A DNA stretch of 64,000 bases from Corynebacterium singulare (GCF_000833575.1 NZ_CP010827.1:620001-684000); one strand, 5' to 3'; shown: positions 25,751 to 34,695, counted from the first letter of the stretch. Notes: generated from the sequence alone by a model not told the origin. Translations and numbers: made by a program.

Positions 25751-26926
25751 ATGTCCCACAACCTCTTCGAGCGCACCACTGACTTCCTCGGCGTCTTCGA
25801 CAACCTATCCTCGTCCGACGCTGAAGGCTGGAAGAGGGCTGCTCAGTTCCGCGAGTACTCCGACCCGGTGATTAACAAGCACTGGCAAGCTTCCGAGTAC
25901 CCGCTGGACTTGGTCTCACGCTTGGGTTCTCTGGACGTGATGACGGATGGGCTGGCTGTCGACGGCCACAAGAAGATGTTCACCCTCGAGGCAGGATTGA
26001 CGCTCATGGAAATTACCCGCGCGGATGCTTCGATGGGAACGGTCATCGCGGTGCAGGCCGGGTTGGCCATGCGCTCGATTGCGATGCTGGGCTCGGAGGA
26101 ACAGAAGTCTGAGTACCTGCCGCAGATGGCTTCGTGCTCGCTGCTCGGTGCTTTTGGCCTCACCGAACCGGATCACGGCTCGGACTCCATCGCGCTGGAG
26201 ACCACCGCGGTTCGTGATGGCGACGAGTGGGTCCTCAACGGCGAAAAGAAGTGGATTGGCAACGGTGCATCCGGCGGCATCACCATCATTTACGCCCGCA
26301 TGGAAGACGGCAACGTCAGCGGCTTCATCGTTCCACAGGAGACTCCCGGCTACTCCGCCACCGTGATTGAGGGCAAGCTCTCCCTGCGCGCCATTCACCA
26401 GGCGCACATCACGCTGAAGGATTGCCGCATCCCTGCCGCCAACCAGCTTTCAGGTTGTCGCAGCTTCAAGGATGTTTCTCGCGTGCTCACCGCTACCCGC
26501 ATCGGTGTGTCCTGGATGGCGCTCGGCTCCGCGGTGGCCTGCTATGAGATTGCCCGCTCCTACGTACTCGAACGCGTCCAGTTCGGCCGCGAGCTGGCCA
26601 AGGCCCAAATCATTCAGCAGCGTTTGGCCAACATGGTCCTCGATCTCAGCCAGATGATGCTCACCTGCCGCGAGGTCTCCCAGCGCGAGGATGCTGGCAC
26701 CTTGGCCCCGGAGCAAGCCTCGGCGGCGAAGCTTCACAACACGCGTGCCGCGCGACGCATTGCCGCTGATGCCCGCGACATGCTCGGTGGAGTCGGCATT
26801 CTGCTCGAGAACGATATTGCGCGCCACTTTGCGGATATCGAGGCCATGCACACCTACGAGGGCACCGATACCGTGCAGTCGCTCATCATGGGCAAGAAGA
26901 TTACGGGCTTCTCGGCCTATAAGTAG
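25751..26926 (+). CDS. Acyl-CoA dehydrogenase, glutaryl-CoA dehydrogenase-like
   Basis: A 391-residue flavoprotein that introduces a double bond into an acyl-CoA. Typical stretches are GAFGLTEPDHGSDS, WVLNGEKKWIGNGASGG and RVQFGRELAKAQIIQQRLANM. The C-terminal MHTYEGTDTVQSLIMGKKITG places the catalytic Glu in the YEGT position used by glutaryl-CoA dehydrogenases. The substrate may be a short or dicarboxylic acyl-CoA rather than a long chain. An RBS-like ggagaag precedes the start, and a regulator site lies just upstream. It belongs to one regulon with fadA-fadB at 28-31.6 kb. Confidence 0.88.
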   Translation: MSHNLFERTTDFLGVFDNLSSSDAEGWKRAAQFREYSDPVINKHWQASEYPLDLVSRLGSLDVMTDGLAVDGHKKMFTLEAGLTLMEITRADASMGTVIAVQAGLAMRSIAMLGSEEQKSEYLPQMASCSLLGAFGLTEPDHGSDSIALETTAVRDGDEWVLNGEKKWIGNGASGGITIIYARMEDGNVSGFIVPQETPGYSATVIEGKLSLRAIHQAHITLKDCRIPAANQLSGCRSFKDVSRVLTATRIGVSWMALGSAVACYEIARSYVLERVQFGRELAKAQIIQQRLANMVLDLSQMMLTCREVSQREDAGTLAPEQASAAKLHNTRAARRIAADARDMLGGVGILLENDIARHFADIEAMHTYEGTDTVQSLIMGKKITGFSAYK

Positions 26927-26959
26927 CCCAGCGTGCGCGGGAGAAGGCTCGCTTGGTGG

Positions 26960-27092
26960 CCCCTCTAGTTTGGTCCTCTTACTTTGGTCCCTTTGCTTGG
27001 TAAAGGGACCATTTGGCTGAGTATCTATGGTCGTAGATGGTCCCTTTTCGGAGTTAAGGGACCAAACTAAAGAGACCACCGAAGAGGGACCT
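26960..27092. repeat. Hairpin repeat element, copy A
   Basis: This intergenic element is built from repeated TTTGGTCCCTTTA and its complement TAAAGGGACCA. It has an inner hairpin (ggtccctttgcttggtaaagggacc), a second hairpin (tggtcccttttcggagttaagggacca) and outer arms ending in tttggtcc/ggaccaaa. It is the same family as copies at 28141 and 33888. It lies downstream of the acyl-CoA dehydrogenase gene. Confidence 0.8.
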
Positions 27093-27185
27093 TATAGCCC
27101 GTTATGTTGATACGGTCAACCAGTTATCCACAGGTTTTGGAGGAGGCTCTGGATGGACGGAGACTGCTCGTCTAACAGTTGAGAT

Positions 27186-28100
27186 ATGACAGACTTAGCT
27201 CAACTCATTTACCTTCGAACTCTTCCCCAGCATGATCCGACGTGGCAGAAGATTGCCACGGGTGACCTCGTCCGAATTACTACGTGGTTTGCCTATCCCG
27301 CCGAAAAGTATAAACAGCTACCTTCTTTTCGCAGGAAGGTGGTAGACATAACTGCCATAGCGCGAGGAACATCTAAGGCCGTGGTTGCCGGAAAATCAGC
27401 AGCAAGGCTGCTTGGACTTTGGGTCCTGCCGCCGAAGAACGAATCCATCACGCTGGTGAGGAAATCAAAGTCTCTTCCCACAAAAGCTGCCCAGGATCCG
27501 CGAGTCCGCTACAGGAAAATGTGGCTGCCGGCAGAACACATCGTGGACGTTGATGGTGTGAGGAGTACCAACGTCGCGCGGACGTGCGTTGACATCGCGC
27601 GAATGGTGTCCTTGGAAGAAGGAATCATGGCGATGGACTCAGCGCTGGTGCACAAGCTGGTGACCCACGATGAGCTAAGCGGCATGGTGCTGCAGCTAAG
27701 CCGTGCCAAGGGAATAGCACGGGCGAGGTTGGCAGTTCAGTTCGCATCTGCGCTGGCTGAGTCGCCTTATGAGTCGTACGCTCGCGGAATTCTCATAGCT
27801 GAAGGGCTAGGAAGCAAGATCATTGCTCAGTATTCTTTTGCGAACGGGTATAGGGTGGACCTATGTATCGATGATGCCGTTGTCATTGAGATTGATGGGC
27901 ATGTGAAATATGACGGAACCACTTACGGCAAACCGGTGGACGAGGTCATCCGAGCGGAGCGGCAGCGTGAAAAGCACATCCAGAATCTAGGCTTTGTTGT
28001 CTTGCGGTATTCCCCGAGCGAATTGCTTTATGAAAGGCCTCGAGTGGTCAGTGAGGTGCGGGCAGCGCTCAAGGCTGTGAGGTTGCGCCGTAGCGCATAG
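27186..28100 (+). CDS. DUF559-type nuclease-like protein
   Basis: A 304-residue protein. The first 100 residues resemble the AbiEi-like antitoxin helix domain found in this family (ARGTSKAVVAGKSAARLLGLWVLP). The last 100 form a DUF559/Vsr-like endonuclease fold, with DLCIDDAVVIEIDGHVKYDG giving the D...E-x-D site and RQREKHIQNLGFVVLRYSPSEL as the ending helix and strand. Actinobacterial genomes carry many such genes, role unknown, perhaps phage or plasmid defence. It is flanked on both sides by hairpin repeat copies A and B, so it looks like a movable cassette inside the beta-oxidation locus. Codon use is plainer and AT-richer than neighbours. Confidence 0.75.
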   Translation: MTDLAQLIYLRTLPQHDPTWQKIATGDLVRITTWFAYPAEKYKQLPSFRRKVVDITAIARGTSKAVVAGKSAARLLGLWVLPPKNESITLVRKSKSLPTKAAQDPRVRYRKMWLPAEHIVDVDGVRSTNVARTCVDIARMVSLEEGIMAMDSALVHKLVTHDELSGMVLQLSRAKGIARARLAVQFASALAESPYESYARGILIAEGLGSKIIAQYSFANGYRVDLCIDDAVVIEIDGHVKYDGTTYGKPVDEVIRAERQREKHIQNLGFVVLRYSPSELLYERPRVVSEVRAALKAVRLRRSA

Positions 28101-28140
28101 TGGTTGGGGTGGAAAGCGAGCCTCATCAAGCACTGAGTTT

Positions 28141-28254
28141 AGATGGTCCTTCTACTTTGGTTTCTTAGCGCGGTTAAGGGACCATCTCCACACCAAAAAC
28201 CGCATACAAATGGTCCCTTTACTGAGTAAAGGGACCAGAGTAAGGGGACCATTT
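28141..28254. repeat. Hairpin repeat element, copy B
   Basis: Second copy of the GGTCCCTTTA/TAAAGGGACC element. It carries tggtccctttactgagtaaagggacca as a perfect inner hairpin and outer segments agatggtcc/ggaccatt. It lies between the convergent DUF559 and fadB genes and may also end both transcripts. Confidence 0.75.
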
Positions 28255-28273
28255 GCGATGAGGGTGGCGCAGG

Positions 28274-30460
28274 CTAGTTGTTGAGCGGCTTGCGGGTCGC
28301 AGCCATGTGCTTGGCGCGCTCCACGTTGGCGGGTAGGAGGACTAGCGGCACGTCGTACTCCACTTCGCGCTCGCAGAACTCAGTGAAGCTCAGCGAGCCG
28401 GAGCCGGTGTACATCTCCGCGAGTTTGGCCACGATGACGTGGTCATTCTCGGTGGTGCCCTCGATGGGCCAGTCGCGGTCCAAAGCAGGGGAGCCGGAGT
28501 ACATCTCAATTTGTCCATCGGCAGGAGGGGTGTACGAGCCGGCCAGGTTGCCGGCCTCCTCCAAAGCGCGGGCGAGGACGTGGTCGTAGGACATGAGCAC
28601 GACATCATCCGAAGAAAGGAACCCGGCCTTCTGGGCCTCAAAAGCCGAGGAGAAGTTGCGTGCGGAGGCGATGAAGTCGAATGCCTTCTGGTGGTAGTCT
28701 TCAACGCCGGCTGCTTTGAGGCGCTCCAGCGAGGAGATGGTGCCTGTCCAGCCAGGATAGAGGCCCACGGTGCGCTCCGGGAAGCCGAGGCGGGTATCGG
28801 CGTGGGCGACGATGCGGTCGCAAGCCAGAGCGGTTTCGAAGCCGCCGCCCAAGGCGACGCCACGCACGGCCGCGACGACCGGAACCGGGGCGAACTTGAG
28901 GGCGCGCAGGGTGGTGGAGCCGTCCGAAAGGAGGGATTCGACGAGCGAGGCGTCGCCCGATTCGCCAGCGGAAGCGATGGATCCAAGGTCGGCGCCCGCG
29001 CAAAAGACCGGCTTGTCGTTGCCGATGACCAGCGCGACGAGGTTCTCCGAGGACACAGCACCGATGGCCGCGCGGACGACTTCGAGGGCCGGGGTTGGCA
29101 TGGAGTTCATCGGGGTGTGTAGGTCGATGATGCCGATGCGCCCGGCCGGCGTGGAGACCGTGTGGACCGCGCCAGCGTCAAGGGAGACAATGGTCTCCGT
29201 ATCCAAGGACGCCAGAGTCACGACACCTTCACGCGGTGCGAGCTCCTGGCGTTCTCCGGTAGAGGAGAGCACGGACCCCTTGCCGTAGAAACCGCCAGCC
29301 TGGGCAGCGGCGGAGACCAAGCCAGGAACGTTGGAGCCGTAGGCGGAGGCGACCCAGTCGATCCCGATGGCGTCGGCAAGCGCGAAGATGCCCTTCTTCC
29401 AGCCGAAGCCCAAGGTCAGGCCTTCGTCGATGAGGCCCACGTGGTCAGCGATATCAGGTGCGACCTCGCAGCAGTACGCCAGGGTGTCCAGGAAGACCGC
29501 GCGGGCGAAGCGGCCACCCGGCGAATCGGTCTCCATGACCTCGCGCGGATCCTTCAGGCCCACGACCGGGTCAGTCGGCTGCGTGCGCGGAACGTACTCA
29601 TAAGAGGAATTGATGACCTCGTCACGGCCGCGGTAGAAGCCGCCCTCACCGGTGCGGCCTGTGAGGCCACGCTCTACTAGGCCTTCGATGAAGGAGTCGT
29701 CCCCGAGGGGAACCTCCAGAAGCGGGTCACCCGCAGGCAGGGCTGTCTCCAAAGACGTCCAAATCGGCTTGACCAGTTGGAGACCGATGTAGTCGAGCAG
29801 CCCGAAAATACCGGTGCGGGGGATGCCGAAGGCCCGGCCGAAGGCTGCGTCGGCAAGCTCGTAGCTCACATCGAACTCGCGGGCACGGGCCACACCGGCG
29901 GCCATCCAGTAGCAGCCCACGCGGTTAGCAATGAAGCCCGGGGTATCGCGGCATTCGAGGGCAATCTTGCCCAGGGTTTGCTCGATGGTCGTGCGCAGCG
30001 TGTCTTCCGTCGAGCCGGAGGCGATGAGCTCCACCAGACGCATAATCTTCGGCGGGTTGAAGAAGTGAGTAATGGCGAACTTCTCGCGGCGAGTCTCCGC
30101 GACGCCCTCGAGGAGGGATTCGAGCGGCAGGGTGGAGGTGTTCGAGCTGAGGATGGCGTCCTCGGACAGGTGCGGCTCGATGGCCTCGTACAGGGAGTGC
30201 TTCGCGCCGAGGTCCTCGAAGATGGCCTCGATGACCCACTCGCGGTCCTCCAGCAGCGCGTAGTCATCGCTGGCGGTGACGCGCTCAGCAAACTCCGGCA
30301 GGTGGAAACCTTTACGCCTGAGCTGGATATCGACGCCGCGCTGGGCGCCTTCCGCGTTCTGGTCCAGCAGGACCACGTCCATGCCGGCGGACGCGCACAG
30401 CGCGGCGATGCCGGAACCCATGGAACCTGCGCCGATGACGGCTACCTTGGTGATGCTCAT
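28274..30460 (-). CDS. fadB: Fatty-acid oxidation multifunctional enzyme: 3-hydroxyacyl-CoA dehydrogenase / enoyl-CoA hydratase
   Basis: A 728-residue two-domain enzyme for the middle steps of beta-oxidation. The N-terminal dehydrogenase half starts with the NAD loop GAGSMGSGIAALCASAG, has SSNTSTLPL and HFFNPPKIMRLVELI with the catalytic His, and a tandem C-domain (residues about 190-400). The C-terminal 300 residues are a crotonase fold (LVIGNDKPVFCAGADLGSIA, VAAVRGVALGGGFETALACDRIVA). This domain order is the reverse of E. coli FadB and resembles B. subtilis FadN. The start directly follows the thiolase stop (TAAATG). It meets the repeat B and the DUF559 gene convergently. Confidence 0.93.
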   Translation of the reverse strand: MSITKVAVIGAGSMGSGIAALCASAGMDVVLLDQNAEGAQRGVDIQLRRKGFHLPEFAERVTASDDYALLEDREWVIEAIFEDLGAKHSLYEAIEPHLSEDAILSSNTSTLPLESLLEGVAETRREKFAITHFFNPPKIMRLVELIASGSTEDTLRTTIEQTLGKIALECRDTPGFIANRVGCYWMAAGVARAREFDVSYELADAAFGRAFGIPRTGIFGLLDYIGLQLVKPIWTSLETALPAGDPLLEVPLGDDSFIEGLVERGLTGRTGEGGFYRGRDEVINSSYEYVPRTQPTDPVVGLKDPREVMETDSPGGRFARAVFLDTLAYCCEVAPDIADHVGLIDEGLTLGFGWKKGIFALADAIGIDWVASAYGSNVPGLVSAAAQAGGFYGKGSVLSSTGERQELAPREGVVTLASLDTETIVSLDAGAVHTVSTPAGRIGIIDLHTPMNSMPTPALEVVRAAIGAVSSENLVALVIGNDKPVFCAGADLGSIASAGESGDASLVESLLSDGSTTLRALKFAPVPVVAAVRGVALGGGFETALACDRIVAHADTRLGFPERTVGLYPGWTGTISSLERLKAAGVEDYHQKAFDFIASARNFSSAFEAQKAGFLSSDDVVLMSYDHVLARALEEAGNLAGSYTPPADGQIEMYSGSPALDRDWPIEGTTENDHVIVAKLAEMYTGSGSLSFTEFCEREVEYDVPLVLLPANVERAKHMAATRKPLNN

Positions 30461-31621
30461 TTACTTTGCTCCATTCTCAATAATCATGGCGATTCCCTGA
30501 CCGCCGCCGATGCACATGGTGACCAGGCCGTAGCGCTTGTCCTGGTGGCGCAGTGCGTAGGCCAACTTGGTGAGCAGGATGATGCCGGTGGCGCCCACCG
30601 GGTGGCCGTGGGCAACAGCGCCGCCGTAGACGTTGGTCTTGGCTGGGTCGAAGCCGAGTTCGTCCTGCACGGCGATGGCCTGGGCGGCGAAGGCTTCGTT
30701 GGATTCGATGAGGTCAATGTCCTCCAGGCTCAGACCAGCCTTGTCCAAGGCCTTCGGCACGGCGGCGATGGGGCCGATGCCCATGCGAGTCGGGTCCACG
30801 CCCGCGATGGACCAGGACACAATCTTCGCCAGCGGGTCGAGGCCGCGCTTCTCAACTTCCTCTGCGGTGGCCAGCACGGCGGCCGCGGCACCATCGTTGA
30901 TGCCGGAGGCGTTGCCGGCGGTGACGGTGCCGTCCTTGACAAAGACAGGCTTGAGCTTCGCCAGCTTATCGACGTCCGTCTCCCGCACCCCCTCATCAAA
31001 GTCCAGGTCTCCGACCGGAACGATTTCCTCCGCATGCACGCCTTCAGCGCGAGCCTTGGCGGCGCGCTCCTGCGACTGCGCAGAGAACTCGTCCTGGCGC
31101 TCACGGGAGATGCTGTTGTCTGAGGCGACGTTTTCCGCGGTGACACCCATGTGGCCGGTGCCGAAGGGGCAGGAGAGCGCGCCGGTGAGCCAGTCATAGA
31201 GCTTGCCGTCACCCATGCGCTTGCCAAAGCGAGCGCCTTCGACGGAGTAGGGTGCGTTGCTCATAGATTCCGCGCCGACGGCCAAGGCCAAGGAGCCGTC
31301 GCCAGACTGCAGAAGCTGGGCGGCGCTGATGACGGCTTGGACGCCGGAGCCGCAGAGGCGGTTAACGCCCATCGCGGTAGAGGAGTCCGGCATGCCGACG
31401 TTCTTGGCGATAGCGCGCGAGAGATACAGGTCCTTCGGCACCACGGGCATGACATTGGAGGCCACGGCGGTATCGAGGTCCTCGCCCTTGAGTCCCGAAC
31501 GCTCAATAGCTGCTTCTGCTGCGAGCGAGCCGAGCTCGGTAAGGGAAAGGCGGGCGAGGCTTCCACCGAATTTGCCGATGGGCAAGCGTGCAGCGCCCGC
31601 GATGTAGATGTCCTGAGTCAT
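30461..31621 (-). CDS. fadA: Acetyl-CoA acyltransferase (3-ketoacyl-CoA thiolase)
   Basis: A 386-residue thiolase that cleaves 3-ketoacyl-CoA in the last beta-oxidation step. Catalytic features are present: GVNRLCGSGVQAV (nucleophile Cys near residue 88), NVYGGAVAHGHPVGATG (His) and TMCIGGGQGIAMI (second Cys). First gene of the leftward fadA-fadB pair. Its promoter carries the shared operator overlapping the likely -10 box, so it should respond to the TetR regulator at 25 kb. Confidence 0.95.
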   Translation of the reverse strand: MTQDIYIAGAARLPIGKFGGSLARLSLTELGSLAAEAAIERSGLKGEDLDTAVASNVMPVVPKDLYLSRAIAKNVGMPDSSTAMGVNRLCGSGVQAVISAAQLLQSGDGSLALAVGAESMSNAPYSVEGARFGKRMGDGKLYDWLTGALSCPFGTGHMGVTAENVASDNSISRERQDEFSAQSQERAAKARAEGVHAEEIVPVGDLDFDEGVRETDVDKLAKLKPVFVKDGTVTAGNASGINDGAAAAVLATAEEVEKRGLDPLAKIVSWSIAGVDPTRMGIGPIAAVPKALDKAGLSLEDIDLIESNEAFAAQAIAVQDELGFDPAKTNVYGGAVAHGHPVGATGIILLTKLAYALRHQDKRYGLVTMCIGGGQGIAMIIENGAK

Positions 31622-31634
31622 GGGATCCTCCGTG

Positions 31635-31655
31635 GGTTATACGAATGACTATTAG
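31635..31655. promoter_or_regulatory. Operator candidate 3, fadA promoter
   Basis: On the minus strand this reads ctaatagtcattcg then tataacc, the -10-like TATAAC being part of it. The 14-mer is identical to the site in front of the acyl-CoA dehydrogenase gene. Confidence 0.7.
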
Positions 31656-31747
31656 TTAACTCCGTATCCTAGGTCACTTTTCCGTTCCGTGCAATGTCCC
31701 GTCACGTCCGGGGTGCGGGTGCACCCGACCTCCGCGCTATTTACAGA

Positions 31748-31758
31748 TTGTTGAACAA
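31748..31758. promoter_or_regulatory. GntR operator candidate before the transporter gene
   Basis: TTGTT-G-AACAA palindrome, 56 bases upstream of the transporter start. The same 11 bases stand in front of pxpA at the other end of the cluster. FCD-type GntR regulators bind short palindromes of this kind. Confidence 0.6.
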
Positions 31759-31813
31759 CCTCTATGCTTTCACCATTCAGCAATGCGACCTGCGTCACGA
31801 AAGGTTCTCTCTA

Positions 31814-33064
31814 GTGAGCTCTGAATCAACTAACGCCTCTGCGGTTCCAGCTTCCGGCCAGGAGACCCAGCAGGCGAAGCCGCCCAAGGGGATCGGTGCC
31901 ATGGCGGGCGCCATGTTCCTCATGGCCACCTCCGCCATCGGCCCAGGCTTCCTTACCCAGACTTCGGTCTTTACCGTCAAGATGGGTGCGGCGCTGGCCT
32001 TCGCTATCGTGCTGTCGATCATCGTGGACATCGCTATCCAGCTCAACGTCTGGCGCGTCCTCGCTATCTCCGGCATGCGCGCCAACGAACTGGGCAACAC
32101 CGTCCTCCCCGGCCTGGGCTGGTTCATGGCCATCATGGTCTTTATTGGTGGCATGGTCTTCAATATCGGCAACATCGCCGGTTCCGGCCTCGGCCTCAAC
32201 GCACTGCTCGGCATCGAAGCACGCTGGGGCGGCGTCATCGCCGCAGCCATTGCGGTCTTCATCTTCCTGTCCAAGCGCGCCGGTGTGGCGCTGGACCGCA
32301 TCGTCGCGGCTCTTGGCGCGGTGATGATCCTGCTGATGCTTTACGTTGCCATCGTCTCCCAGCCGCCGGTGGGTGAGGCCCTGAAGAACACCGTCATGCC
32401 GGAGTCCGTGGACTTTTTCGTTATCACCACGCTGATTGGCGGTACCGTCGGCGGCTACATCACCTTTGCCGGTGCGCACCGCCTTATTGATTCTGGTCTC
32501 TCTGGCCCCGAGAACGTCGGCGCGATTACGCGAACCTCCGTGCTGGGCATCATCGTCACCGGCATCATGCGCGTGCTGCTCTTCCTTGCCGTCCTCGGCG
32601 TCGTCGCCACCGGCGTGGCCCTGTCTGAAGACAACACGGCTGCCGATGCCTTCTACAACGCCGCCGGCGAGTTTGGCCTCCGCGCCTTCGGTGTGGTCCT
32701 CTTCGCTGCTGGTCTGTCCTCCGTTATCGGCGCCTCCTACACCTCAATTACCTTCGTGACCACCCAGAAGGTCTCCCCGCGTACCCGCAACTTCCTCACC
32801 GTTGGCTTCATCGTTGTCTGCACCATCCTCTTCGTGCTGCTTAACTCCGCCCCGCAAAAGCTGCTGATCTTCGCCGGCGCCTTCAACGGCATCATCCTGC
32901 CCATTGCCTTCGCCATGGTCATGTGGGTCGCCTTCTGCCGCCATGACCTGACCCACGGCGTCAAACAGCCGCTGTGGCTGCTCATTCTGGGCGTGCTGGC
33001 CCTGGGGCTGGAAATTGTTATCGGCGTTAGGTCGTTTTCTGGAATCGTTGAACTGTGGGCATAA
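31814..33064 (+). CDS. NRAMP-like transporter of the 5-oxoproline cluster (YcsG-like)
   Basis: A 416-residue membrane protein with about eleven helices, of the NRAMP/MntH superfamily branch that travels with pxpA and kipI/kipA homologues (B. subtilis YcsG). SAIGPGFLTQTSVF fits the first-helix motif position of NRAMP, where metal transporters have DPGN; the metal-binding Asp and Asn are missing here, so the substrate is probably not a metal. Context suggests uptake of 5-oxoproline or a related amide. The GTG at 31814 has gaaagg nine bases before it. Confidence 0.82.
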   Translation: MSSESTNASAVPASGQETQQAKPPKGIGAMAGAMFLMATSAIGPGFLTQTSVFTVKMGAALAFAIVLSIIVDIAIQLNVWRVLAISGMRANELGNTVLPGLGWFMAIMVFIGGMVFNIGNIAGSGLGLNALLGIEARWGGVIAAAIAVFIFLSKRAGVALDRIVAALGAVMILLMLYVAIVSQPPVGEALKNTVMPESVDFFVITTLIGGTVGGYITFAGAHRLIDSGLSGPENVGAITRTSVLGIIVTGIMRVLLFLAVLGVVATGVALSEDNTAADAFYNAAGEFGLRAFGVVLFAAGLSSVIGASYTSITFVTTQKVSPRTRNFLTVGFIVVCTILFVLLNSAPQKLLIFAGAFNGIILPIAFAMVMWVAFCRHDLTHGVKQPLWLLILGVLALGLEIVIGVRSFSGIVELWA

Positions 33065-33834
33065 TGCAGAACCCGGCCGAGGTGCGTACCTTTGCCCGCA
33101 CGCACGCCATGGCCACCACCGCGGGCCATGCGCGCGGCTTCATGCAGGCCAACCTTATCGCCCTGCCCCGCGAGTACGCTTTCGACTTCCTCCTTTTTGC
33201 CCAGCGCAATCCCAAGCCGTGCCCCATCGTTGGCGTGCTGGAAGCAGGGGAGTTCACCTCGGACCTCATTCCAGGTGGGGACATCCGCACCGACATTCCC
33301 GCGTACAACATCTACGAGGACGGAAAGCTCACGCATACGCTTGCCGACGCCACCCCCTTCTACTCCCCAGACATCATCTCCTTCCTCATCGGCTGCTCGT
33401 TCACTTTTGAGAACGCCCTTCTGGAGAACGGCATCTCTATCGCTCACATCGACCAAGGCCGCAACGTGCCGATGTATCGCACCACCATTGCCACGACTCC
33501 CGCCGGGATTTTCTCTGGACCGATGGTGGTGTCCATGCGCCCCATTCCCGCGAGCCAGGTGTCCGATGCCGTGCGCATCACCTCCCGCTACCCCGCCGTG
33601 CATGGAGCGCCTGTCCATGTGGGCGACCCGGCAGCCATTGGCATCGAAGACCTCTCTCAGCCTGATTTCGGCGAGGCCATCGACATCCCAGAGGGCACCA
33701 TCCCCGTCTTCTGGGCCTGTGGCGTGACCCCGCAAGCCATTGTCATGAACTCGCGGCCTAGCCTCGCCATCACACATGCGCCGGGCAAGATGCTGGTCAC
33801 TGATATCCCGGACCGCGACTACCTCATCCCCTAA
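33064..33834 (+). CDS. Putative hydro-lyase, DUF1445 family (YcsI-like)
   Basis: A 256-residue cytosolic protein of the DUF1445/YcsI family. The conserved FLIGCSFTFENALLENGI and MYRTTIATTPAGIFSGPMVVSMRP are clear. Human DGLUCY carries this domain beside a D-glutamate cyclase domain, which ties the family to 5-oxoproline chemistry, but the reaction of the domain itself is not settled. The start at 33064 overlaps the transporter stop as TAATG; an in-frame GTG three codons earlier is possible. It is translationally coupled to the transporter. Confidence 0.85.
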   Translation: MQNPAEVRTFARTHAMATTAGHARGFMQANLIALPREYAFDFLLFAQRNPKPCPIVGVLEAGEFTSDLIPGGDIRTDIPAYNIYEDGKLTHTLADATPFYSPDIISFLIGCSFTFENALLENGISIAHIDQGRNVPMYRTTIATTPAGIFSGPMVVSMRPIPASQVSDAVRITSRYPAVHGAPVHVGDPAAIGIEDLSQPDFGEAIDIPEGTIPVFWACGVTPQAIVMNSRPSLAITHAPGKMLVTDIPDRDYLIP

Positions 33835-33887
33835 ACACCGCCCATTCGGGTGTTGGGCGAAAGGGCTAGGCGGCCCCGACACTGTGG

Positions 33888-34010
33888 TGCCCTTAGTTTG
33901 GTCCCTTTAGTTTGGTCCCTTGTCGCTGTAAAGGGACCACTTGGGGGCCAAAAATCCGGGATACATGGTCCCTTTTCGCTGCAAAGGGACCGGAGTAAAG
34001 GGACCTTGTG
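33888..34010. repeat. Hairpin repeat element, copy C
   Basis: Third copy: tagtttggtccctttagtttggtccc at the left, taaagggaccacttgg, an inner hairpin tggtcccttttcgctgcaaagggacc and the right end taaagggacc. It lies between the convergent DUF1445 and GntR genes. A separate small hairpin (cgccca/tgggcg, 33840-33860) precedes it and may end the DUF1445 transcript. Confidence 0.8.
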
Positions 34011-34073
34011 GAAATGCTGTGCGGCGGGAAGCAACGGCAAGCAACGGGACGGCTGATATGGCCTTCGACGAGG

Positions 34074-34682
34074 CTAGAGCACGCGGAGAATGGAGTCCAT
34101 CGCTCGCATGAGGTCGGCGCGGCAGGCGTCGGCGGCGGCATCGCGCTCGCCTTGGGCAATGAGGTGCGCTAAGTCGACATTGGATTGCACATGCTCATCG
34201 TGGATATGCGGGTTGCGCTCTAGCGTCAGCAAGAAGGTCACGCGCATGCGGGCCAGCAGGTGGGACATCGTGCGGTTGAGGGTGACAGAGCCGAGGCCCG
34301 CAACCAGCTGCTGGTGGAAGCGCTGGTTGAGAAGGGGACGGGGTGCGCCGGCTTGCACGGCGGATTCGGTGAGGCGGATGAGCTCGCCCGGGTCTGGGAA
34401 CGTGCCATACCGGGCCGCAGCAGGCTCGATGGCGGCGCGGGCGAGGTAGAGGTCGCGCACGAAATCCTCGTCTGGGGTCGCGATGAAGACACCGCGGTGG
34501 GGGATGCGCTCAACGATGCGTTCCGCCGCGAGCATGGCGAAGGACTCCCGCAGCGTATTGCGAGAGCACTCGAAGCGCTCGGCCGCGCGGACCTCGTTGA
34601 GCTGTTGGCCGGGCATGTAGTCGCCCTCGGAGATGGCAGCGCGGAGCGCGGATGCGACGGAATCTGCAAGCATGCGACTCAC
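34074..34682 (-). CDS. GntR-family regulator (FCD type)
   Basis: A 202-residue regulator: winged helix (ALRAAISEGDYMPGQQLNEVRAAERFECSRNTLRESFAMLAAERIVERIPHRGVFI) and a C-terminal all-helical FCD ligand domain. It is the last gene of the pxpA operon, 13 bases after the biotin carboxylase gene. The likely targets are the two TTGTTGAACAA sites that frame this cluster. The GTG at 34682 is used; ATG at 34673 is an alternative. A ligand such as 5-oxoproline is inferred from context. Confidence 0.85.
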   Translation of the reverse strand: MSRMLADSVASALRAAISEGDYMPGQQLNEVRAAERFECSRNTLRESFAMLAAERIVERIPHRGVFIATPDEDFVRDLYLARAAIEPAAARYGTFPDPGELIRLTESAVQAGAPRPLLNQRFHQQLVAGLGSVTLNRTMSHLLARMRVTFLLTLERNPHIHDEHVQSNVDLAHLIAQGERDAAADACRADLMRAMDSILRVL

Positions 34683-34695
34683 AGTAGCCTGCTGG

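Noticed and set aside
29777..31123. 448-codon frame antisense to fadB/fadA
   Set aside because: It is the mirror of two well-supported enzymes; it has no start signal and no family.
32737..33882. 381-codon frame antisense to the transporter and DUF1445 genes
   Set aside because: It is a mirror of coupled, recognisable genes; low-complexity His/Asp/Gly protein, no start signals.
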